A stretch of 64,000 nt of DNA from Prorocentrum cordatum (lineage: Eukaryota > Sar > Dinophyceae > Prorocentrales > Prorocentraceae). The DNA lies in contig CAUYUJ010004748.1 in the NCBI GenBank assembly GCA_963575745.1, positions 1-64,000 on the forward strand. Reading direction: 5' to 3'. A program made the position numbers and the translations under genes. Below are positions 22,159 through 33,904 of the stretch, piece by piece. Each line of letters opens with the position of its first letter. The first letter of the stretch is position 1. The notes beneath the pieces are model-generated. The model ran no database searches. It saw only the letters and a program-made list of their open reading frames with translations, and was not told the DNA's origin.

Positions 22159-24257
22159 TCTTTGTTGAAGCAGCACTGGGGTGGAGTGTTTTGCCGGCGC
22201 CCCGTTGATTCAGCCAGAATGCAGACATGGGACGCCCATAGTTTGGGCTTGTTTTTCCCAGGCAGGGCTGCCAGCTCAGCACCCTAAGTGGCACTTGCCT
22301 GTTTCCCATGCCGTTGCTGCAATACGGACTTCTGACGATTCCTCTCTTGGGCCATTGTTCCGAGTCTATATCACGCAGATCTCTCGATGCAGGAGAACTC
22401 CACGATCGAGGAGTTGCTGCCCTACTTGAAGCATAGCTATTTATGTTGCATTCCGAAGAAGCCTGCAGGGGCCCATCCTGCCTTCGCGAGTTTGATACAC
22501 CTGCCAGGACTCGACCACTGTCTCTCATAAATACTAACAACGGAATCCTGGCAAGTTCGTACCAGAATTATTGGAACCTCTCGCAAACGCCGTCGAGTCT
22601 CTCATGCAGTGGAAATGTTGGAGAGGCCGCTCTCTTTTCAGAAGTAATTATGCTGGCACGTATGCTGGCCAGCCCCGAGGAAACGAATGCGGCCCTCATA
22701 TGTTGTTGATTTCGAGGCTGCTTCCCCCAGTATCTCTGGGGATTGTATTATGGCCGCCCTGGAGGCTATAGGCGCCCTCCCTTGCATATGCGATGTCATC
22801 TGATGTTTGTTACTTGAACATCGGGTGCGAGATCAAATTGAAAGGCCCGGTATTTGCAGGCTTCTCCATGACCGGCGGCGCGCGCCAGGGTTGCTCGCTT
22901 TCGTCTTTGAGTTTCGTGCTGGCCACAGACATGTTGCTGCACCGGATTTACCAGCAGCCTCCTCCGAGTAGTGTGCGCGCGTATGCAGACGGCGACGTGG
23001 TACGAAGTTTCTGACGCGAAGCGTCCACTGTCTTGCGCGTGTATCAGGAATTCGAGATGTTTCCCCGCCTGCGTCTTAACGTGGCGAAGACCGTAGTTGT
23101 TCCGCCCTGGGAAACATCAGAGCATCAATTTCGGCGTGCGGCTCGGGATCTGCTACCCCTGTGGGCGGGGGCGGAGTCAACGTTTCAGCTGCGCGGCCGA
23201 ATTGGCCCATGCTGCATCCAAGCATTCAACCCGCTTTCGCCTGCGGTCCAGGCTCGGGCTCGGGCTGCAGCTGCACGCTCGGATTTATAACACTTGTATT
23301 GCCCTGGTTGTGTCACATCTACGGCAAGTTCGTGATTTGCCTCCAGAGGTTGCAGATGCAGAGGCCGCTGTCCACACCCAGCTCTCTTTTGGACCGGGCA
23401 GGCGGCGTACAGCTGCCGATGTGTTTAGTTTGCGGTCGCTGGTTTCGTTCCCTGTCGGACTCCATATCCTCTCGGACTGCGCATGGGCCGCCAAGATCCG
23501 ACTAGCAAATAGTGTCGTGGAAGATCACAGCAAGATGTCCGAGCGTTTAGTCTGGGCGCGCTTGGGCACGCAGTTCTCTTCGCGCGCCGCTGCATGGTCA
23601 AAGCGGCATGCTTCACATCTTCCCTCTGCGTTGGGATCGGCCTCCCGCTGCGCGAGTTCGACGGGTCTTTGGGCATCCGACAATCAGCGCATTGTCTATG
23701 ATTCAACTCGGGCTCTGCAGGCTGACCCTAACTGTATCGAAGCCCGTTTCCACCACAAGCTAGCCACATGGTCGTTCTCAGCTCCAATCGGCCGCTTCGC
23801 TCGCCGAGAACCGAGTATTCTCGAGAGGCTGAGTCGGCTGGCGCCGCCACGCGTGGTGGCCGCGGCCTGGAGGACGTAGTGAAGTTTATGGCGCGCAGCA
23901 CGCCGATTCCAAAATGTGGGACAATGCGCCTTGGGGTGCTCTTGCTCAGCGTGAGACAGCATCGAGCATTACACGTTGTGCTTTTAGGACGCGAGGCTCA
24001 TGTGTAGATTCCTCGGGCTCTGGGATGCGAGCTTGAAGAACCCTATGTGCTTCGGCAGCGCCGAGGATAAAGAGTTCGGCCTGGCAGCGCTCGCCATGCC
24101 GTGTTCCGGACGATCAGCCACTTTTGTGGTCAAACGGCGCCTGATGCCCAGCAGTGTTCCGATGCGCTGGAACATTGGTGCAAAAATTGGGGCGCAAGGC
24201 TACGTTGGCTTGGCCCGGGCTTTTGACAGGAGGTGGCAGCGCCATGGTTTAACTCGT
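22159..24257 (+). pseudogene. LINE reverse transcriptase relic with C-terminal zinc-knuckle-like region
   Basis: This is a non-LTR retrotransposon reverse transcriptase, readable only by changing frame. In order: LLKQHWGGVFCRRPVD (22159), KWHLPVSHAVAAIRTSDDSS (22286), LCCIPKKPAGAHP (22441), TRPLSLINTNNGILASS (about 22505), palm motif A as VDFEAASPS (22705-22731), GGARQGCSLS (about 22874-22903), and motif C as YADG (22982-22993) where YADD is expected. Then follow RLRLNVAKTVVVPPW (about 23065), LGLQLHARIYNTC (about 23255) and a long frame to 23879. Past stops at 23877 and 23880 the same frame continues RRFQNVGQCALGCSCSA, then a stop, then DSIEHYTLC. This gives Cys-x3-Cys...His-x3-Cys spacing at 23925-23981, as in LINE C-termini. 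At least five frame changes and five in-frame stops, plus Asp-to-Gly in the catalytic motif, mark it as dead. The family assignment is confident; the clade is not. Confidence 0.8.
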
Positions 24258-24294
24258 TGACGCGCGGTGACTAGTGTCACTCCTCCTGGGATTT

Positions 24295-24395
24295 TCCTTC
24301 ACTCGTTGTTCTTCCTCCTCTTCCTCCCCCTTCTCCTCCTCCTGGTATTCCTCCTCCTCCTCTTCTGTCGCCTCCCTCTCGACGTCTTGTTGCGA
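24295..24395. repeat. CTC/CCT-rich tract
   Basis: Pyrimidine-rich low-complexity stretch immediately downstream of the LINE relic. Confidence 0.8.
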
Positions 24396-24539
24396 GTTTA
24401 ATTTCTTTGGGGCCTCGCCAGCGTTCGGAGTCAAAACTGTGCACAGGTGTCATATTGAGTTATTGGGGAGGGATGGAGGAGACAGGAGGGAGGATGAAGG
24501 AGGGAGATCAGAGGGATCAAGAAGGATTGGATTTTTCGG

Positions 24540-24900
24540 GGCCCGACCCCTGGGGGGCCCGGGGCCGCCGGACATCATGACCAGGGGCATCCAGAATCGG
24601 CCAAGTGGCGCCTCCAAAGCACCTCCACGAGGGTCTCAAGACGGCCCAAGAAGGCCCCGAGAGTGCGCCAAGACGGTCCAAGATGGCCCCGAGACGGCCC
24701 AAGAGTGCCCCAGGTCGGTCCAACAAGACCCCAAGACGGCCCGAGAGGCTTCCAAGGCGGCCCAAGACGGCCCGAGAAGGGCATCAACAGGCAACCGCTA
24801 CGGTTTGTAAAAAATGGTCGTGACGGTTCTTGGCGCTCTCAGGTTTGCCTAGCTTCCGACCGCCCAGGACGGCCCAAGAGGCCCCCAATATTCCTATTGT
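24540..24900 (-). repeat. TCTTGGG-type cassette fragment, inverted
   Basis: The plus strand carries CCAAGA(C/A)GGCCC and AAGACGGCCC repeats, the reverse complement of the units at 10.9-13.5 kb. Roughly 300 bp remain. The shared tail and hairpin blocks were not found beside it. Confidence 0.7.
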
Positions 24901-26319
24901 TTAAGCTGCCAACGCGCGGTCTCGGTGCTTCGGCAAAGTATGGCCAGCCAAGGTGTCACCTATTGAGAAGCGTTGCTGCGCTGTGTGAAAAATCAGTTGA
25001 GCCCGGCGCATTTGGTCGCGCAACCGCTGGCAAGTCAGTCCCGAGGCGAAAGAGGACAAATTCGTGCAGCAGTCGCAGCGCATGGTCAGTTTTGGGTCAC
25101 GGAAGCGCGCCATAGACGCGCAAGTAGAAGGGAATCAGATTCGAATTTGGCATCAAAGATATTGCCAGGTGCGCCGGGCACTGACGCAGGCGCGCAGTTT
25201 TTGAGTATGTCGGATCTTCGTTCTCATCACATTGTACTCGACAAGGCCAACTTGTGAGTTTCACTTCCGTTCGATCGTGCTTGCGACAGTCTGTCGTGGA
25301 GTTGCTAGTTGAAGAGACCGAAGCACCAGTCATCGCTCCTTGCTCAGACTTGAAGGCGTGCTTTGCCGTCGTATGCGAACAGACGTCTTGGAGAGTAGCA
25401 TAGGTCATCCGACTCCTTCTTCCCCTTCCCCTACCATACTCCTCACCTCTCCCCATATTCAGCCTTTCTCTCCTGCTCCGCCCCCCCATCATTGATGATT
25501 TCGCAAGGCCTCATCACGGGCATGCGTGAACAAGCAGGGTTGACAATCAGAGAACCTTTGGGAAGGCCAACTCGGCCTCGTGTTGACCGACATTGCGCCA
25601 TACTTCTACCTCCCCACTCATGGCGCCCTCAGGCGGTTGGAGCAAGTGCTGCGGTATCCCGAGGTGCTTTCAGCTAGTGCCTCCTGCCACGCGCACGGAT
25701 TCCGTTCATTTTGACATTGCCGCTTCTATTTTACCCATGACCGTGCCACGTCCACTGCCACTCATGATTTCTGGCTTCTTCCCCTGTTCAAGCTCTAGCA
25801 TGTCCCAGCTTTGCATCTTCCATGCGTGGCGCCGAGTCCATTGCCGGTACAGGGTCCCCGTCAGCTGTCTCCGCACCTTGCGCATACTCTCCTCCTCCAC
25901 AGCCGCTGCATACATTCAACAGAAAACAGCCCATGCGCTGCCGTCTTCGCTGTCCGCTGACCTCGTCCGAACTCCACCCGCGCGTCATACACCCTCCTCA
26001 TCTGCCTCGTCTCGCCTGCTTGCTCTCCTCGTCCTCTCTAACACTCCCCGTCGGCGACCTTCTCGTTATTGTGTGCCGTAGTCTTCCTCCTCCTCCTCCT
26101 CCACCATCTGTCAATTGCTCCCCCAGCGCCTTTACCTGAACGACCCTCTGGCGTCCTCTCCACCTCATGCTCCTCCTCCTCCTCCGCATCATCATCTTCG
26201 TATCCCCTCCAAGCTCTAGGTCCTAGCCTTCCTCGCTCACTGCGACGCGCCCATCCCAAGCTCCCTGACTATTTCCTCATCCGCATAGCCACCCTCTGCC
26301 TTCTCATCGTCCGCACCCT
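24901..26319. other. unassigned; scattered CTC tracts
   Basis: No recognisable domain. Short CTC tracts occur near 26080-26105 and 26165-26190. The body of the LINE whose C-terminus lies at 26320 could have been here, but no RT motif was found. Confidence 0.4.
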
Positions 26320-26667
26320 ATGATTTCGAGAGTGTCCAACGAAAGGGTTTTGGACATTGCCTCGGCGCGCCCGTTGGCAGAGCAGCTGATTGCCAAGCAA
26401 TTGTGCCTGTTTGGAAAAGTAGCACGAATGCCAGACACCAGCATTGTTCGCAGATCAATTTTCCAACCTTCGTCAACGCAGCTGGCGCGGCCAGCCGGCG
26501 TGCGAAAGCGAGGGCGTCCAAGAGTTTCTTGGGGGCAAAGAACCAGAATGCATGCGATCAGGGCCGTGGGTGGAGACGAACATCGTCTGTCCGCCGCTCT
26601 GGGCAGAGACAGTGGCTGCTTCAAGACGTGGAAAGCCGCTGTACGACAGTATGCTGTTTCACTCTGA
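26320..26667 (+). pseudogene. LINE C-terminal domain fragment
   Basis: A 115-residue open frame starts MISRVSNERVLDIASARPLA. It continues with LIAKQLCLFGKVARMPDTSI, KRGRPRVSWGQRTR and a final FKTWKAAVRQY. The series (R)(I/V)SNE.V, PL...L....L..FG...RMP, then RGRPR..W...., then W......Y is the well-known tail downstream of RT in many LINE proteins, including those I associate with dinoflagellates. The upstream RT is not present in frame, so this is a detached 3' fragment. It is the cleanest single-frame retroelement piece in the window. The RT relic ending at 24.26 kb has a different C-terminal type, so the two are probably separate insertions. Confidence 0.75.
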
Positions 26668-26859
26668 CTAATCGCACTGTTGCCGATGTGCCGTCATGGC
26701 ACGGCTTCTACGTACGTCCCCCTTCAGCCACTCCATTCGATCCTCCCCCCTCTCCTTATCCCTCCATCCTCCCTCCTGGTCCTCGTCTGGGCCCTGATCA
26801 TGCCCCTCCTCATGTGTGATCTTGCTGGTGCTCATCCAGTCCCTCCCCCTCCTCTTAGT

Positions 26860-27345
26860 GCTCATCCAGGATGAGTCATCCTCCTCTTCCTCCTCTTTCT
26901 CATCCACTTCCTCCTCCTCCTACTCCTCCCCATCATCCTCCGCCTCATGCTCCTCCTCTTCCTCCTCCTCTTCCTATTCCTCCCACCTAGCGAGGGTTCA
27001 CCTGAAAGTTAGTAGGAACGTGCTGCGTCGCATTACTCTTCCTTCTGCTCGCTCTCCTCCTCATCTTCCTCCTCCTCCTTCTCCTTCTCCTCCTCGTCCT
27101 CCTCCTCCCGCCTCTCTTCCCCTCGTCCTCCTCCTTCTCTTCCTCCTCCCCGTCATCTTCCTCCGCCTCCTCCCCCTCCTCCTCCTCCTCCTCATGTTCC
27201 TCCGTTCTCGTCCCCATCCTCCTCCTCCTCCTCATCCTCCTCCTCCTCCTCCTCCTCCTCCTCCTCCTTCTTGTTCACGCTGGGCTCCTCCTCCTCCTTC
27301 TCCTCCTCCTCCCCCTCCTCCTCGTCCTCCGCCTCCTCCTCACTG
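26860..27345. repeat. CTC/CCT-rich low-complexity region
   Basis: About 480 bp dominated by CTCCTC and CTTCCTCC, densest at 27225-27345. Ser/Pro/Leu-rich frames are artefacts. Confidence 0.9.
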
Positions 27346-28790
27346 CAAGAACGTAGGGGTTGCCTGCACGACTGCGAGAGGTGATGCCCAGAGAGGGCGG
27401 TTTGGACAGGCAGTACCAGCCGAGGCCGCGAACGCTCTCAAGCAACATGCTGCCATTGAGTTGATAGGTCTCCAGGCGGCCCATGAGAAGACGGGACGGT
27501 TGGTGGAGGGTGTTGGTAAGATTGCGAGGTTCTATTCAAGCAATTGTTGCAACCGTGCCTTTCGATCTGAAAACGGTTATTGAGTCGCTTGCCATCGGCG
27601 TCTACGGCAAAGTGCGGACGTTCTGGCCTCCCATCAGTCTTGTGCCGGTTGTGAACAGTGCGTGCTGCAGGCATGCGGGCACGCAGCTGCATATGCACTG
27701 CTCTGGCGCGACAGATGCGGGCAGAGCTCAAGTACCGATTCAAGCAGCTCTATTTGCCGCGATGACTTGCGCCGCCTTGGCGACCGCGACTTCGTGGAGG
27801 GCGCGCGAGCTTGCGTTGATGCCCGCTCCCTGGGTGCACCTGGGCTTCGTCGCGGGCTTGGACGCGTTGCCTCGCCTAGCTTTTGAAACTCGCCCCCCAC
27901 CTGTTTTGTGATTCGTCTTCCGAAGACGCTGATTCCTGTCGGCGCCCTTGAAGGACTGGATGACCTCGCGGATGCTGCCCGCGGGCTAGCGCATCGCAAT
28001 TTGGGGGAGCGGGCTCAAAAACGTTTACCCATTGTAGTGTAGGGAATCCCGCGCTCTGCCATGCTCGGGCTACTAGGGCCCACCCTGGGTTCGCGATTGA
28101 CGTGCACCTGGTTCCCGCATCTCGCCCTGGCTATTCCAGGTCTTCCCTGGCACCTATTTCAGGCTCAGTTGCGTTCTCTGCCGACTTGCTCGGCCAATTG
28201 CGCTGTTAGGGCGTCCGTCCACAGCCAAGTGATTAGTTGCAGCTCACACTGCGCAATTCTACTCCCGCGCATCATTTGTGCGAGGCGGTACTCGGTTCGA
28301 GTGGCCGCATTGCGTTCTTGTGCGCTTGTGTTCGGGAAAGCATACCGCCCTTGCCACTTTACTGTGATTGACATTATTGCTCGTCGCCATGCGAAACGTC
28401 CTCCTCATTCTCCTCTCAGGTTTGCCCTTGCCGGCGCTGCCTTTGACACACATCGCTGGATCTGGCTAGCGCACAAAAGTTTGGAGTCGCGAGACTATCT
28501 CCCATTCGTATTTCGACAGTGTCTCGGGCCTTGTTGTTCTCAAGGCCGCGCTCCTAATTCTGCGCAGTTGTTGGAACACGCAAACAAGTGTAGACAATGA
28601 TAGGGGGGCGAACGCGGGAATTCACAGACCGCCGAAGCAGGATCGCATCGATCGACTAGCGGAATATCGAACCAAATGAAATCACCCGAGACGTACCCAA
28701 GCCTTCTCTCCACACGAGGCGAATATGTGCGCGATCGCTCCATACAAAAGAACACAGTGCCAGATATACACGACCTTCGCTGCCTTCATC
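27346..28790. other. unassigned sequence with moderate-complexity open frames
   Basis: Plus-strand frames at 27483-27911 and 28061-28600 have non-repetitive composition (for example FDTHRWIWLAHKSLESRDYL near 28440) and could be remains of a retroelement. No motif was decisive. Confidence 0.3.
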
Positions 28791-28799
28791 TCCGCCGTT

Positions 28800-29275
28800 C
28801 CTCCCTCGAGCCTACGAAGATGGCGACAATTGCTCACCTCGTAGCCTCCCAGGGAGCCGCGAGGTCTCGGCTGGATCCGCGTGGCCCCCGGCCCCGCTTG
28901 ACCTCCCAGGAGCTCACGAAAGTGGCGGCAATTGCCAGTTCGCAGCCTCCCAGGGAGTTGTTAGGATTCGGTTGGGCGCGCGTACTCTGCGACTCCGCCA
29001 TGCTTCCCAGGAGCCCACGAAAGTGGCGACGTTTGCGCAGTTCGCAGCCTCCCAGGGAGTTGCGAGGTCACACCTGGAACCGCGTATTCCGCGACTCCGC
29101 CGCACCTCCCAGGATCCCACGAACGTGGCGAGGGTTGCGCAGATCGCAAACCCCCAGGGAGCAGCGCAGGAGGAGGCCAGAGGAGGTGGGAGGAGGAGGA
29201 GGAGGAGGAGGAGGAGGAGAAGGAGGAGGTGTGCAACGGAAGTTTCTTTTTCGAAACGAGAACCCAACACGGGAA
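28800..29275 (+). mobile_element. fragment of composite element with a different (102-bp) array
   Basis: Three to four copies of a ~102-bp unit containing (C/T)ACGAA(A/G)(G/A)TGGCGAC and GCAGCCTCCCAGGGAG repeat at 28812, 28915, 29016 and 29118. They are followed by a GGA tract (29166-29228) and a diverged right-end block CGAAACGAGAACCCAACAC (about 29253-29271). This is the same right-hand architecture as elements A, B, C, D and G but with unrelated repeat cargo. It abuts the left end of element B at 29282. Confidence 0.65.
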
Positions 29276-29281
29276 GGTTTG

Positions 29282-31044
29282 CAAATTAGCCTGGCGAAGA
29301 ACCCAACCAGATGCAGTTGTGGGCGCAGTCGTTGTATGCACAGCTTTCGGTGGAGCCCCCTACGGGGCCACGAAACGTGTGAGGGGTGTGCCGAAATGGG
29401 TGCGGCGGGCGCATGCGAGCGCTGGCATCTGGGCCTTCGGTGGAACTCCCTATGGGGCCACGAAACGTGTGAGGGATGTCCCAAAAATTGGTGCGGTGGG
29501 CGCATGCGAGCGCTGGCATTTGGGCCTTCGGTGGAGCTCACTACGGGGCCACGGGGCGTGTGAGCGGTGTTCCAAAGATGGTCGCGGTGGGCGCATGCGA
29601 GCGCTGGCATCTGGGCATTCCGTGGGGCTCCCTGTGGGGCCACGGAGCGTGTGAGAGGGGGGGTAGCAAAATGGGTGCGGCGGGCGCATGCGAGCGCTTG
29701 CATCTGGGCCTCCAGTGAAGCCCCCTGTGGAGCCACGAAACGCGTGAGGGGCGTGCCACTGGCATCTGGGCATTCGGTGGAGCGCCATATGGGGCAGCGA
29801 AACGTGTGAGGGGTGTGCCGAAATCGGTGAGGAGGGCACATGCGAACGCTGGCATCTGGACCTTCGGTGGATCTCCCTATCCGGCCACGAAACGTGCGAG
29901 GTATGTGGCACAATGGGCGCGGTGGTGCCAGCGAGCGCAGGCACTTGGGCCTTCGGTGGAGCTCCCTACGGGGCCACGAAACGTGTGAGGGGTGTGCCAA
30001 AATGGGCGCGGTGGGCGCATGCGAGTGTCCCAAAATTGGTGCGGCGGGCGCATGCGAGCGCTGGCATCTGGACCTTCGGTGGAGCCCCCTACGGGGCCAC
30101 GAAACGTGTGAGGGGTGTACCCGAATTCGCGCGGTGGGCACATGCGAGCGCTTGCATCTGGGCCTCCAGTGGAGCTCCCTATGGGGCCTCGAAGCGCGTG
30201 AAGGGTGTGCCAAAGTGGGCGCGGTGGGCGCATGCGAGCGCTGGCATCTGGGCCTTCGGTGGAACTCCCTATGGGGGAAACGTGTGAGGGGTGTGCCAAA
30301 CTGGGTGCATTGGGCGCATGCGAGCGCTGGCCTTTGGGCTTTCGGTGAAACTCCCGATGGGGCCACGAAACGTGTGAGGGGTGTGCCAAACTGGGCGCGG
30401 TGGGCGCATGCGAACGCTGGCATCTGGGCCTTTGGTGGAGCTCCTTATGGGGCCACGGAACGTGTGAGGGGTGTGCCAAAATGGGCGCGGTGGGCGCATG
30501 CGTGCGCTGGTATCTGGGCCTCCAGTGGAGCTCCCTATGAGGGAAACGTGTGAGGGGTGCGCCAAAATGGGTGCGGTCGGTGGGCGCATGCGAGCGCTGG
30601 CATCTGGGCCTTCGGTGGAGCTCCCTTCGGGGCCACGAAACGTGCGAGGGGTGTGCCAAAATAAGCGCGGTGGGCGCATGCGAGCGCTGGCCTATGGGCC
30701 TCCGGTGGAGCTCCCTACGGGGCCGCGAAACGTGTGAGGGGTGTGCCAAACTGGGCGCGGTGGGCGCATGCGAGCGCTGGCATCTAGGCCTTCGGTGGAA
30801 CTCCCTATGGGCCACGAAACGCGTGAGGGGTGTGCCAAAATGGGTGCGGTCGGTGGGCGCATGCGAGCGCTGGCATCTGGGGCCCCCTCTGTGGCCACGA
30901 AACGTGTGAGGGGCGTGCCAAATTGACGGGGGGGGCGGGAGCGAAATGAGGGAGGAGGAGGGCGAGGAGGAAGGAGAGGAGGGACCGGGGGCGCTGTTTT
31001 TTTTTATCAAAACGAGGACCCAATACCACAGGATGGGTGGGAAA
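29282..31044 (+). mobile_element. composite minisatellite element B (90-bp array)
   Basis: Left block AATTAGCCTGGCGAAGAACC at 29283. About 17-18 copies of the 90-bp unit run from about 29345 to 30935, with GGGGCCACGAAACGTGTGAG cores 90 bp apart, variant GCGAGCGCTGGCATCTGGGC segments and a few units with internal deletions. A GGA tract follows at about 30940-30985. The right block AAAACGAGGACCCAATACCA at about 31010 runs to GGTGGGAAA near 31044. Long open frames on both strands are repeat artefacts. Confidence 0.75.
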
Positions 31045-31444
31045 CATATTGTTTTGGTTGACGGCTACTGCCCTGACTGATCCGCGGGGCGGCTCGGCTG
31101 CGGCGACCCGCGGTTTTCGTGCCAGCCGTCTTGTTGGCCGCCAGTTCAAGTCCATGCGGAGAATTGCGGCAGCGGCAACACTGCGGCAAATGGAGTTGAC
31201 CTTCGCTCAGGCCCCCGAGGCCGACCCCATAGACTTGGCCAGGTCGCTCCTTCAGCACATCCGACGAGTGCGATTTGCGGGGAATGGGCCTTGCCAGCCG
31301 TCGCAAAGTTCACATTCAACAGCGCGACTGCAAATTGGGCCGCCGCGTTGGGATCAGAGCGGTGCTTTGCGCCCCGCAGGGACTGTGGCAGGCTGGGCAA
31401 GCTTGGCGCAACAGGGTGGCGGACCGCAACAGGCAGCCCCGTAA
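31037..31444 (+). other. unidentified 135-residue open frame
   Basis: The frame starts inside the right end of element B and runs through non-repetitive sequence, with a helical middle (MRRIAAAATLRQMELTFAQA, then IDLARSLLQHIRRVRF). Nothing was recognised. It may be a remnant of a larger gene or a chance GC-rich frame. Confidence 0.2.
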
Positions 31445-31475
31445 TGGGTGACCTGCGAGCAGGGCCAGTGGTGCT

Positions 31476-31640
31476 AGGCAACCTAGAAGGGGTCCGAGTG
31501 GATGGGGTCAGAGGATCGCGCTACATCGCGGATTCATCGGCGAAATGCGGAGCCCGATTCTCCACGCCGATGTCGGCGATACATCGGCGATGCGGCGCGA
31601 TCCTCTGACCCCATCTACTCCGACCCCATCTAGGTGGCCT
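31476..31640. repeat. 165-bp near-palindrome (foldback/MITE-like)
   Basis: The arms fold about position 31558. A 21-bp segment at 31501-31521 (GATGGGGTCAGAGGATCGCG plus C) is perfectly reverse-complemented at 31595-31615. The outer parts (AGGCAACCTAGA and GGGGTCCGAGTG) match the reverse complement of 31616-31640 with few mismatches, and the inner parts pair imperfectly. No target duplication is obvious in the flanks. A recent foldback element or inverted duplication is likely. Confidence 0.85.
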
Positions 31641-32764
31641 ATATTGATGAAGTTGGCATGGAAGGTCCTGTATGCGTTCTATGCCAGAGACCGTCTCAAG
31701 GGCACGCTGCCCATTTCCAACGCGGGCACTGGCATCGTGAAGCAAGTGAATTGCCCATGCGGACGCTGAGTTGTGGAAAGCTTGGGGGTCGCTTACTCCT
31801 GGGGCATCGACCCTGACGCGGGCATCCGGTTCCAGAGTCTCTGTCTCCCGTTCCAGCGTCCTTGTCTACTGGGGTTTCTCCCGTTTCGGTCTCTGTCTCC
31901 CGTTCCGCAGCCTATGGGGGGTCCAGCTGGGGTCCGCCAAGGACGATAACGCTACTGAACTGCACCTAGCGTTTGAGAGAAGTCCTATTCAAAGAATCCC
32001 GCCTCCTGAGCACTTCAGCGAAGCAGCACAATCGGGCGTTGCGTAATGGGTGGGCGATACATTGGAGGGTGAAGAAAGGTGCTCTTGTTGTTGTGCCCTA
32101 GAGGCCCAACATGGACGCTAAAGGTGTGCGCTTCTTCGCCCCCCCATTCCCCCTCCCAGTTATCGCCTCCCCATTGCGCAACGCTCAATAGAATCCAGTC
32201 GCCTGAGCACCTTAGCGGGAGTCCTGGCCCCATGCGTTGCTTGTGCCGCCGCGTTGCCAGCCTTCGCCCCCAGCTCCATGCGCCGCGTGCGCCGCCACGT
32301 TGCCAACCTCTGGCCTTGGCACCGCTTGCGGCAGGCGAGAGCGCAGAGCGCATGGGAATATTTGAGGTCCGCACTCGCTCCATCCGCGGCAGTCCTGTCA
32401 AGGTGAGCAGTTTTTGGCGAAGTGCAGCTGACGCAGCAAACTCTTGCCCCGAGGAAGAAAGGTGCAAGGAGGAGGAAGCGGACCAGTGGAAACCCAAAAG
32501 TCCTCAACGATGTTGGAATAACCCCCCCCTCCAAGCTCCCTCTTCATAGGCCCCTACAAAGGTTCACTTCCATGGGGGGAACTGCCTCGATGAAAGACAA
32601 CGTTTGGATCAACGTGACTGTTGCGTCTTGACGATGAACCGTGCCAGAACACCATTCCTGAGACTTCAACAGCGAGCCACCGTAACTGCTGCACCCTCAT
32701 AATCCTGAACCCTTCCAGAAACATCAGCTTGGGTACGCTGATCATGGGAAGCCGCGAAGCAATT

Positions 32765-33350
32765 GCAAGTGTTTGAAGCGAATGTGCGCGGCGCTAATGC
32801 GAGAGCCACAGATTGAAAAGGAACCGCCCTCAATCCGTGAAGCTCTTGCAAGTTGTTTACTTAATTGAATGTGCGCGGCGCCAATGAGAGAGACACTGTT
32901 TGAAAAGGAGCCGCCCTCAATCCGTGAAGCGCGTGCAAGTTTTTTGAACGAGTGTGCGCGGCGCGGAGGCGAGAGCCACATGTTAAAAACCATCTGCCTT
33001 CAATCCGTGAAACTGATGCAAACGTTTAAAACGAATGTGCGCGGCGCTAAGGCGAGAGCCACATGTTGAAAACAACCCGCCCTCAATCCGTGAAACTGTT
33101 GCACACGTTTAAAACGAATGTGCGCGTCGCTAGGCGAGAGCCATATGTTGAAAGCATCCCGCCCTCAATCCGTGAAGCTCTTGCAATGTTTGAAAACGAA
33201 TGCGCGCGGCCTAAGGCGAAAGCCACATTTGGAAAGCCACCCGCCCTCAATCCGCGAAGGCCCTGCCACTGTTTAAAGCGAGTGTGAGCGGCGCTAAGGC
33301 GAGAGCCACATTTTGAAAGCCACCCGCCCTCCATTTGTGAACCTGTTGTC
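32765..33350. repeat. ~83-bp tandem repeat array
   Basis: About seven copies of an 82-87-bp unit with GTGCGCGGCGCTAAGGCGAG, AGCCACAT.TTGAAA and CGCCCTCAATCCGTGAAGCT words. GTGCGCGGCG falls at 32784, 32871, 32953, 33037 and, with changes, near 33120, 33202 and 33283. Period length drifts by single bases, unlike a maintained coding repeat. Confidence 0.9.
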
Positions 33351-33459
33351 ATTTTTGAAGCTTCAGGGTGATGCGTGGTGAGGATGTCTCAGGCAAAACG
33401 CCCGGCCCGCCCTAAAAACTGGTTTCGGGGTGCGACAGGGAGAAGTTATCCATAAGGAA

Positions 33460-33471
33460 CAGGAATGGAGC

Positions 33472-33504
<33 letters not shown>

Positions 33505-33850
33505 GGGAGGAAGTGGAGTATGACGAGGAGACGGGAGAGGAGAAGGAGGACAAGGAAGGGAAGTGGAGAAGAAGGAAAATGAGGAGGGGGAGAAAGAGAA
33601 ACATGAGGGGGGAGAGGGGCGGAGCGGGAAGGGGAGAAGGAGGAAGAAAGAAACGATAAAAGAATGAGGGGGAGGAGCAGGAGGAGCCTTCCTCCCTGCC
33701 CTCCCTTCCGCCCCCGCCTCTCCCGCGGTTGTGGCCCGCGCAGGCGTTCCACGGGCCGCAGACCTTCGCAGTGCACCACTGGCAGTGCAGCTGGTGCCGC
33801 GAGGATGGCCCGCGAGCCTCGGCATTGTTCGCGCGCGTAGCACCACTTAG

Positions 33851-33904
<54 letters not shown>

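Noticed and set aside
28800-31044. Regularly spaced repeats as a CRISPR array
   Set aside because: Whole units are conserved with no unique spacers, unit lengths are 90-102 bp, no cas genes are present and the context is eukaryotic.
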